Below are positions 57,822 through 64,000 of a stretch of DNA of 64,000 nucleotides, piece after piece. Under the pieces are notes generated by a model. That model had not been told where the DNA came from. It worked only from the letters and a program-made list of their open reading frames with translations, and ran no database searches. The stretch comes from Serinicoccus kebangsaanensis. Lineage in GTDB: Bacteria; Actinomycetota; Actinomycetes; Actinomycetales; Dermatophilaceae. The stretch is from assembly GCF_008919445.1 (NCBI RefSeq), contig NZ_VSLG01000003.1, forward strand, positions 248,001 to 312,000, written 5' to 3'. The stretch's first letter is position 1. Each line of letters begins with the position of its first letter. The position numbers were made by a program, and so were the translations under genes.

Positions 57822-60710
57822 TCAGCTGCAGCCGCTGGTGCTGCCGCAACCCTCGCAGACATAGCACGACCCTGCCGGACGCATCTTGGTCCCGCAGGTC
57901 ATGCACATCGGCGCGTCGGCGACCTTGCCCTGGAACTGCTCGAGCAGCTCGGCCGAGGAGTGGATCCCCGACTCCGCCTGGCGGGCGTCGGCGGCACCTG
58001 CGCCGGACTGGTCGGCGACCTTCTCCGCCTTCTCCTTCTTGGCCGGCGTGGTCGCGGCAGACTGGCTGAGGTTCTGCAGCTCGTCCTCGTAGTCGTCGTC
58101 GTCGTTCGACGGCTCCAGCGGCGCATAGGAGCCGGTCTCCAGCTGGCGCGCCCGCTCCTCCGCAGTGTGGATGCCCATGTAGGACCGGGTCTCGAAGTCC
58201 AGGTAGTCCAGCGCCAGGCGGCGGAAGACGTAGTCCATGATCGACTGCGCCATGCGCACGTCCGGGTCGTCGGTCATGCCGGCAGGCTCGAAGCGCAGGT
58301 TGGTGAACTTCTCCACGAAGGTCTCCAGCGGCACGCCGTACTGCAGGCCGATCGACACCGCGATCGAGAAGGCGTCCATGACACCGGCCAGGGTCGAGCC
58401 CTGCTTGCCGAACTTGAGGAAGAGCTCGCCCAGGTCGCCGCTGTCATACGTCCCGGCAGTCAGGTAGCCCTCAGCCCCGCCCACGGCGAAGCTCGTGGTC
58501 TGGCTGGCCCGACGCTTCGGCAGCCGGGTGCGGACCGGGCGGTACTCCACGACCTTCTCCGGAGCGGCCTCGGCCTTCTCGTCCGCCTTGGCGTCCTTGT
58601 CCTTCTTGCCGTCGGACAGCGGCTGGCCGACCTTGCAGTTGTCGCGGTAGACCGCGAGCGCCTTGAGGCCGAGCTTCCACCCCTGCAGGTAGACCTCCGC
58701 GATCTCCTCGACCGTCGCCGACTCCGGCAGGTTCACCGTCTTGGAGATCGCGCCGGACAGGAAGGGCTGCACCGCCGCCATCATCCGCACGTGGCCCATC
58801 GGCTTGATCGCCCGGGCGCCCATCGCGGTGTCGAAGACCTCGTAGTGCTCCGGCTTCAGACCCGGGGCGTCGATGACGTGACCGTTCTCCGCGATGAACT
58901 CGACGATCGCCTCGATCGTCTCGTCGGCATACCCCAGGCGGTTGAGCGCGCGCGGGATGGTCTGGTTGACGATCTGCATCGACCCGCCGCCGACCAGCTT
59001 CTTGAACTTCACCAGCGAGAAGTCGGGCTCGATGCCGGTGGTGTCGCAGTCCATCATGAAGCCGATGGTGCCGGTGGGTGCGAGCACCGAGGCCTGGGCG
59101 TTGCGGTAGCCGTGCTTCTCCCCCGTCTTCACGACGGCGTCCCACGCCTTGGTCGCGGCCTTGTGCACCGAGGCGTCCATGGCGTGCAGCGTGCGGATCT
59201 CGTCGTTCGCCGCCTGGTGCTTGCGCATGACGCGCTTGTGCGCGTCGGCGTTGCGGGCATACCCGTTGTAGGGGCCAACCACACCGGCGATCTCCGCCGA
59301 CCGCTTGTAGGCAGCACCGGTGAGCAGCGAGGTCAGCGACGCGGCAAGCGCCCGGCCGCCCTCGGAGTCATAGCCGTGGCCGGTCGCCATGAGCAGCGCG
59401 CCCAGGTTGGCGTAGCCGATGCCGAGCTGGCGGTAGTTGCGGGTGGTCTCGCCGATCGGGTCGGTCGGGAAGTCCGCGAAGCAGATGGAGATGTCCATCG
59501 CGGTGATGACCAGCTCGGTGACCTTCTGGTAGGTGTCGACGTCGAAGGTGTCGTCCTCGTTGAGGAACTTCAGCAGGTTCAGCGAGGCGAGGTTGCAGCT
59601 GGAGTTGTCCAGCGACATGTATTCGGAGCAGGGGTTGGACGCGGTGATCCGGCCGGTCTCGGGGTTGGTGTGCCAGTCGTTGATGGTGCCGTCGTACTGG
59701 ATGCCCGGGTCGGCGCACTCCCACGCGGCCTGTGCCATCTTGGTGAACAGCTCGTGGGCGTCGACGGTGGAGACGACGGAGCCGTCCTTGCGGGAGGTGA
59801 GGCCGAACTCGCCACCGTCCTCGACCGCCTTCATGAACTCGTCGGAGACGCGGACCGAGTTGTTGGCGTTCTGATACTGCACCGACACGATGTCGTTGCC
59901 GCCGAGGTCCATGTCGAAGCCGGCGTCGCGCAGCGCACGGATCTTGTCCTCCTCGCGCGCCTTGGTGTCGATGAACTCCTCGATGTCCGGGTGGTCGACG
60001 TCCAGCACGACCATCTTCGCCGCGCGGCGGGTCGCGCCACCGGACTTGATGGTGCCCGCGGAGGCGTCCGCACCGCGCATGAAGGAGACCGGGCCGGAAG
60101 CGGTGCCCCCGGAGGAGAGCAGCTCCTTGGAGGAGCGGATGCGGGAGAGGTTGAGGCCGGCGCCCGAGCCGCCCTTGAAGATGAAGCCCTCCTCCTTGTA
60201 CCAGTTGAGGATCGAGTCCATCGAGTCGTCCACCGAGAGGATGAAGCACGCGCTGACCTGCTGCGGGCTCTTGGTGCCGACGTTGAACCAGACCGGAGAG
60301 TTGAAGGAGAAGATCTGGTGGACGAGGGCATACGTCAGCTCGTGCTCGAAGACCTCGGCGTCCTCCTCAGTCGTGAAGTATCCGTGCTCCTTGCCCGCCT
60401 TGACGTAGGTCAGGACGACGCGGTCGACCAGCTGCTTGAGGCCGGTCTCACGCTGCTCGGTGCCGACGGCGCCGCGGAAGTACTTCGTCGTGACGATGGT
60501 CGAGGCGTTCGCCGACCAGAAGTCCGGGAACTCCACCCCGCGCTGCTCGAAGATCGTGTCGCCCGTCTTCCAGTTGGTCTGGACGACGTCCCGCTGCTCC
60601 CAGGTGATCTGGTCGTACGGGTGCACACCCGGAGTGGTGAAGATGCGCTCGATCTTGAGGCCCTTGCCGCTGCGGCGCGTGCGCGTCTTCGACCCGGTCG
60701 TCTCGGTCAT
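57822..60710 (-). CDS. nrdJ: Adenosylcobalamin-dependent ribonucleotide reductase (class II)
   Basis: 962 residues. It makes deoxyribonucleotides using a B12 radical, without oxygen dependence. Motifs: PVWFNVGTKSPQQVSACFILSVDDSMDS (residues ~135-165, with the catalytic Cys), NPCSEYMSLDNSSCNLASLNL, APTGTIGFMMDCDTTGIEP and a C-terminal zinc/redox tail with six Cys (CMTCGTKM...CYVCEGCG). AAGGAG before ATG 60710; 79 bp downstream of nrdR on the same strand. No cobalamin riboswitch is apparent in that gap, so it is probably co-transcribed with nrdR. Confidence 0.97.
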   Translation of the reverse strand: MTETTGSKTRTRRSGKGLKIERIFTTPGVHPYDQITWEQRDVVQTNWKTGDTIFEQRGVEFPDFWSANASTIVTTKYFRGAVGTEQRETGLKQLVDRVVLTYVKAGKEHGYFTTEEDAEVFEHELTYALVHQIFSFNSPVWFNVGTKSPQQVSACFILSVDDSMDSILNWYKEEGFIFKGGSGAGLNLSRIRSSKELLSSGGTASGPVSFMRGADASAGTIKSGGATRRAAKMVVLDVDHPDIEEFIDTKAREEDKIRALRDAGFDMDLGGNDIVSVQYQNANNSVRVSDEFMKAVEDGGEFGLTSRKDGSVVSTVDAHELFTKMAQAAWECADPGIQYDGTINDWHTNPETGRITASNPCSEYMSLDNSSCNLASLNLLKFLNEDDTFDVDTYQKVTELVITAMDISICFADFPTDPIGETTRNYRQLGIGYANLGALLMATGHGYDSEGGRALAASLTSLLTGAAYKRSAEIAGVVGPYNGYARNADAHKRVMRKHQAANDEIRTLHAMDASVHKAATKAWDAVVKTGEKHGYRNAQASVLAPTGTIGFMMDCDTTGIEPDFSLVKFKKLVGGGSMQIVNQTIPRALNRLGYADETIEAIVEFIAENGHVIDAPGLKPEHYEVFDTAMGARAIKPMGHVRMMAAVQPFLSGAISKTVNLPESATVEEIAEVYLQGWKLGLKALAVYRDNCKVGQPLSDGKKDKDAKADEKAEAAPEKVVEYRPVRTRLPKRRASQTTSFAVGGAEGYLTAGTYDSGDLGELFLKFGKQGSTLAGVMDAFSIAVSIGLQYGVPLETFVEKFTNLRFEPAGMTDDPDVRMAQSIMDYVFRRLALDYLDFETRSYMGIHTAEERARQLETGSYAPLEPSNDDDDYEDELQNLSQSAATTPAKKEKAEKVADQSGAGAADARQAESGIHSSAELLEQFQGKVADAPMCMTCGTKMRPAGSCYVCEGCGSTSGCS

Positions 60711-60789
60711 GACTTGCTCTCCTTGGTGTGGTGCGGATGGTCAGCGGTGCATGTGTTCAGTGAAGCGGTGGGGACCGACAGACCCAGGT

Positions 60790-61269
60790 CTAGGGAGTCG
60801 GCTCCGGTGAGACGGACTCCGCGTCGCGCTCGGAGCGCAGCAGCGTGATGGCCGACTCGAAGTCGTGGAGGTTGTCGAACGCCTGGTAGACGGACGCGAA
60901 GCGCAGGTAGGCGACCTCGTCGAGCCGCTTGAGCGGCTCCAGGATCGCCAGCCCCACCTCGTGCGCGTCCACCTCGGCCTGCCCGAGCGCGCGGATCGAC
61001 TCCTCGACCTGCTGGGCGAGGAGCTGGAGCTGGTCGTCGGTGACCGGGCGGCCCTGGCAGGCCTTGCGCGCGCCGGTGATGACCTTGTCGCGGCTGAACG
61101 GCTCGGTCGCGCCGGAGCGCTTGATCACCGACAGGGTGGCGGTCTCCACGGTGCCGAAGCGGCGCCCGCACTCGAGGCACTGACGACGACGGCGGATGAC
61201 CGTGCCCTCCTCCTGCACGCGGCTGTCGACGACCTTGGAGTCGGTATGCCGGCAGAACGGGCAGTGCAT
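60790..61269 (-). CDS. nrdR: Transcriptional repressor NrdR
   Basis: 159 residues. N-terminal zinc ribbon [15 protein letters not shown]...CLECGRRF, then the ATP-cone [20 protein letters not shown] (~49-68), which senses dATP/ATP. NrdR represses ribonucleotide reductase genes. GAGGAG before ATG 61269. The arrangement nrdR-nrdJ is as in Streptomyces, and two NrdR boxes lie ~110-150 bp upstream, giving autoregulation of the pair. Confidence 0.97.
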   Translation of the reverse strand: MHCPFCRHTDSKVVDSRVQEEGTVIRRRRQCLECGRRFGTVETATLSVIKRSGATEPFSRDKVITGARKACQGRPVTDDQLQLLAQQVEESIRALGQAEVDAHEVGLAILEPLKRLDEVAYLRFASVYQAFDNLHDFESAITLLRSERDAESVSPEPTP

Positions 61270-61377
61270 GTCGCTCCTCGGTGTCGCATCGGTGCGGGAG
61301 GCCCTGACAGAGGGTCCCTGTGGGTGGATCTGGGGACTGCTTGTGGATGACCTGTGGGTCAATTCTACCACGTTGTG

Positions 61378-61423
61378 CACAAGATGTGGACAAAACACAC
61401 GCTTGTAACTACTAGATATGGGG
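61378..61423 (-). promoter_or_regulatory. Tandem NrdR boxes
   Basis: On the minus strand CCCCATATCTAGTAGT (61408-61423) and CCACATCTTGTG (61378-61389) both match the actinobacterial NrdR box (acACwAyATCTwGTgT). Their centres are about 32 bp apart, three helical turns, the spacing normally seen for NrdR. The rest of the 400-bp stretch 61270-61669 holds no gene; it carries the divergent promoters of nrdR and the lipoprotein gene. Confidence 0.65.
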
Positions 61424-61669
61424 AGCCTAGGTCACCGGTGCACCAGATGCAAGGGGCGTGCCCCGCGCTGCGTGTCGGGTGCGCGTGTCGCCCGGGAGAC
61501 GGCGGCTCGGAGCCTCGTGGCGGGGTGCGGGCGCGGGCTCGGGGGTGGTCAGATCGGGCGCGCTTCTCTACTGTGGACGAGCGTTCAGCAGCCTCCGACT
61601 GGGGCACACTGGAGCTGAACCGACGGTTGCGGGGGATCTGCGGCCGTCCGAGAAGAAGAGGGGTATGCC

Positions 61670-62275
61670 GTGTCCCGCACCACGATCGTCGCTGCCGTGG
61701 CAGGCCTGGTGCTGCTCGCCGGCTGCGACAACTCCACCGAGCCCTCCCCTCCCCCGACGTCGGAGGCCTCGCTCACCACAGTGACCGAGGAGCCGGCCCA
61801 GACGACCACGGAGGCGCCTGAGGAGACCTCGGAGGAGCCGACGGAGGAGCCCACCGCCGACGGACCGCCCGAGTTGCCGGACGAGGCGACCGAGCAGACA
61901 GAGGCGGGCGCCGTCGCCTTCGCCATGCATTATCTGCGGCTCATCAACTACACCGGGAAATCACCCGAGACGGGCCTCCTCGAGCCCCTCGCTGCGGAGG
62001 GTTGCGAATCCTGCGTCAACCATGAGGAGTCCGTGGCCTACGGCGTGGAGAACGGCGACTACCTGGAGCAGGACACCTTTCAGATCGGCGATCCCGAAAC
62101 CATCTTCACAGGCGACGGGGCGCGGGTGGCCGTTCCCGTGGAGCAAGTGGAGCAGCCCTATTTGCGCGACGGAGAGCCGACCGATCGCACTTTGCCCCAA
62201 GCCAGTGCAACTCTCGTGGTGCGGGCGCAGTGGTCGGACGGCTGGCTTGTCGAGAGCATCACTGTCGACCAATGA
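61670..62275 (+). CDS. Secreted lipoprotein (DUF6318-like)
   Basis: 201 residues. Lipoprotein signal with LLAGC (Cys19), a ~55-residue Thr/Glu/Pro linker, then a small domain with FAMHYLRLINYTGKSPETGLLEPLAAEGCESC, residues ~83-115, containing a CESC pair. This resembles DUF6318, small actinobacterial lipoproteins of unknown role. AGAAGAAGAGG precedes GTG 61670. The stop overlaps the next start (ATGA), so the two exported proteins are made together. Confidence 0.7.
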   Translation: MSRTTIVAAVAGLVLLAGCDNSTEPSPPPTSEASLTTVTEEPAQTTTEAPEETSEEPTEEPTADGPPELPDEATEQTEAGAVAFAMHYLRLINYTGKSPETGLLEPLAAEGCESCVNHEESVAYGVENGDYLEQDTFQIGDPETIFTGDGARVAVPVEQVEQPYLRDGEPTDRTLPQASATLVVRAQWSDGWLVESITVDQ

Positions 62276-63186
62276 GATGGGCGATGGTTTCCGCAACTGG
62301 ATCCCTGGTCGCGGCGATTGGCGCCTTCGGCTATGCGGATGAACCGGATCCGAGTGATCCGCCTTGTGGCGGCATCCAGTGCGACAACGAAGGTGACGGT
62401 TCGGAAGTCGGCCTGACCCACGAGGAAGTCAGGGCCATCTCCAACCAATGGCCACCCGGAGCGAACCCAGAGAGCGCTACGTCGTGGTACGAGTACCAGG
62501 CAGTGATCGACTGCCGGCCCCCGAATACCGTCAACCAACCGCGTCTGGAGATTTGTCAGGCTGCGTTGGACGCTTGCGCCGGAGTGGCGGACCCAGCGTT
62601 CGCCCTCGCGGTCATCTATCGCCGAACCGTCTCAGCTGATGGCGACGTGCTGGAGGGTTGGGCCCCTGGGGATTCCACCTGTTTCAGCGACTCTGTCCCG
62701 CCTCGCTCAGGGGAGACCGTCGAGGAGCTCACCGAGGCGATGATCATCGAGCAGTTCCACCAGACCGACTTCGCACTGCCGGAGGCCGTCATCCAGCCGC
62801 CGGAAGGACGCACCCTGGTCAACCTGCCCGTCTACTTCGAGCTGGCCTGGCCGGCGGACGGGTTCGAGCCGCAGGAGGTCGACACCACGACCCTGATCGG
62901 CCACGAGGTGCGCATCCGACCGACTCTGATCGGCGCCACCTACGTGACCGGCGACGGCGCAAGCATCGGCCCGACCGACAGCCTGGGCGGTCCTTACCCC
63001 GAGGGCGACATCACCCACGAGTACACCGACGCTGCCGATGTGGCTCCCTACATCTCTGTCGAGTACGGCGGCGAGGTCAGCGTGAACGGCGGCGACTGGA
63101 GCGAGATCCCGAGCACGGTCGTCATCGACGGTCCGACGAGCCCGCTCGAGGTCCTCACCTCGAAGAACCGGCTCTACTCCAACTGA
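62272..63186 (+). CDS. Exported hypothetical protein
   Basis: 304 residues. A short N-terminal signal (MVSATGSLVAAIGAFGYA) and a mature region with Cys in CGGIQCDN, IDCRPPN and ICQAALDAC, then beta-rich segments (TLVNLPVYFELAWPADGFE, LIGHEVRIRPTLIGATYVTGDG in pieces). No family recognised. Coupled to the lipoprotein gene by a 4-bp overlap; such pairs are common in actinobacteria. Base composition is slightly lower than the core genes, especially near 62300-62650, which may reflect recent acquisition. Confidence 0.6.
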   Translation: MRWAMVSATGSLVAAIGAFGYADEPDPSDPPCGGIQCDNEGDGSEVGLTHEEVRAISNQWPPGANPESATSWYEYQAVIDCRPPNTVNQPRLEICQAALDACAGVADPAFALAVIYRRTVSADGDVLEGWAPGDSTCFSDSVPPRSGETVEELTEAMIIEQFHQTDFALPEAVIQPPEGRTLVNLPVYFELAWPADGFEPQEVDTTTLIGHEVRIRPTLIGATYVTGDGASIGPTDSLGGPYPEGDITHEYTDAADVAPYISVEYGGEVSVNGGDWSEIPSTVVIDGPTSPLEVLTSKNRLYSN

Positions 63187-63193
63187 GGGCCTC

Positions 63194-64000
63194 TCAGCCC
63201 TTCACCGAGCCGGCCATCAACCCGCCGACGAAGTACCGGCCGAGCAGCACATACACCAGCAGGGTGGGCAGGCTGGCGATGAGCGCACCGGCCATGGACA
63301 CGCCATAGTTGGACAGCATCGCGCCGTTCGCCAAGTTGTTCAGTGCCATCGTCACCGGCCCGTTGTTCGCCGTGGAGAAGAAGACTGCGAAGAGGAAGTC
63401 GTTCCACGCCGAGGTGAACTGCCACAGCAGCACCACGACGAAGCTCGGGATCGAGATGGGCAGCACCACCGAGAAGTAGGTCCGCAGCATCCCCGCACCG
63501 TCCACCCGGGCCGACTCGATCAGCTCCATCGGCACCGTCTCGTAGTAGTTGCGGAAGATGAGGGTGCAGATCGGGATGCCGTAGACGACGTGGAGCAGGA
63601 TCAGCGACGGTATGCCGTTGGGCACGTTGATGTCGATCATCAGCTGCACCAGGGGGATCATCACCGCCTGGTACGGGATGAACATGCCGAATAGGATGAG
63701 CGTGAAGACGAGGTTCGCGTGCGGGAACCTCCAGCGCGAGAGCACGAACCCGTTCATCGACCCCAGCAGCGAGGACAGCACCGCTGCCGGGATGACCATC
63801 GCGAAGGACCGGATCAGCGCCGGTGACAGCGCCTCCCACGCCTCGGCCCAGTTCTCCACCGTCCACGCCTGCGGGAAGAACCATGTCCGCGACGGGCTCG
63901 CGTCGCCGATGCCCTTGAAGCTCGTGACGAACAGCACGTAGACCGGGATGAGGACCAGCAGCAGCGAGGCGAGGAGGACGGCATACCGGAACGTGCGCCA
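63194..64000 (-). CDS. Carbohydrate ABC transporter permease, MalG type (5' end beyond window)
   Basis: About 269 residues visible, including TM1 (YAVLLASLLLVLIPVYVLFV) at the right edge. The EAA loop of MalG-family permeases is clear: MELIESARVDGAGMLRTYFSVVLPISIPS (residues ~155-183 of the visible chain). Six helices. It should pair with a MalF-type permease just right of the window to import oligosaccharides. The stop is 8 bp from the convergent exported-protein gene. Confidence 0.92.
   Translation of the reverse strand, partial: WRTFRYAVLLASLLLVLIPVYVLFVTSFKGIGDASPSRTWFFPQAWTVENWAEAWEALSPALIRSFAMVIPAAVLSSLLGSMNGFVLSRWRFPHANLVFTLILFGMFIPYQAVMIPLVQLMIDINVPNGIPSLILLHVVYGIPICTLIFRNYYETVPMELIESARVDGAGMLRTYFSVVLPISIPSFVVVLLWQFTSAWNDFLFAVFFSTANNGPVTMALNNLANGAMLSNYGVSMAGALIASLPTLLVYVLLGRYFVGGLMAGSVKG

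Noticed and set aside
60711-60789. Possible cobalamin riboswitch before nrdJ
   Set aside because: The 79-bp gap is too short and lacks a B12-box-like sequence.
57672-60848. A 1058-codon open frame opposite nrdJ
   Set aside because: Antisense shadow; nrdJ has complete class II reductase motifs.
61575-61586. GGACGAGCGTTC resembling a LexA box
   Set aside because: One half-site mismatch and no SOS gene next to it; too weak to call.

Overview
The window is high-GC DNA (about 70% G+C by eye) with GTG starts, leaderless -10/ATG promoters and a PknG kinase, so it comes from an actinobacterium. The gene content (HrpA helicase, nrdR-nrdJ, PAC2, DUF5129, TelA) fits Micrococcales such as the Intrasporangiaceae/Ornithinimicrobium-like group; that placement is inference. 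No tRNA, rRNA or CRISPR array was seen.

Layout. 1-4.6 kb: a PAC2 gene (cut by the window edge), an S9 peptidase, and coaE coupled to a pterin-dehydratase-like/glyoxalase fusion that is preceded by a 22-bp repeat array. 4.6-7.7 kb: a regulator joining a LysR-type ligand domain to a LuxR HTH, divergent from an HExxH metalloprotease-like protein and a beta-helix-like repeat protein. 7.7-14.8 kb: housekeeping and hypothetical genes (HrpA, DUF445, SRPBCC, DUF1905). 14.9-29.3 kb: an 11-gene, mostly start/stop-overlapped operon: TelA, an XpaC-like protein, a CbxX-type AAA ATPase, three four-helix membrane proteins, a helical protein, a PknG kinase, a PP2C phosphatase, a vWA protein and an FHA protein. 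It looks like a complete Ser/Thr phospho-signalling machine related to Ter/TelA and TerY-type modules and to mycobacterial PknG-GlnX. 29.4-38.3 kb: small membrane proteins, a cupin, two DUF5129 paralogues, an SSS symporter and an APC permease. 38.4-49.1 kb: an alcohol dehydrogenase and a seven-gene sugar uptake/catabolism operon divergent from a ROK repressor, with an operator between them.

49.1-57.8 kb is a lower-GC inserted island with a four-gene cassette (C5-cytosine methyltransferase, DUF262, Z1 helicase-like ATPase, DUF4420 PD-(D/E)XK nuclease), a convergent HEPN-like protein and IS3-type debris. It looks like a variant of the Z1/DUF4420 restriction-modification systems in which a DUF262 protein stands where the GHKL/MORC-like ATPase is usually found. 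57.8-64 kb returns to core genes: B12-dependent ribonucleotide reductase nrdJ with its regulator nrdR and tandem NrdR boxes, a lipoprotein/exported-protein pair, and part of a MalG-type sugar permease.

Two sequence-level signals cut across genes. A ~74-bp palindrome occurs three times in intergenic positions, and the octamer GGTATGCC (either strand) appears about 36 times, far above base-composition expectation and nearly absent from the island.
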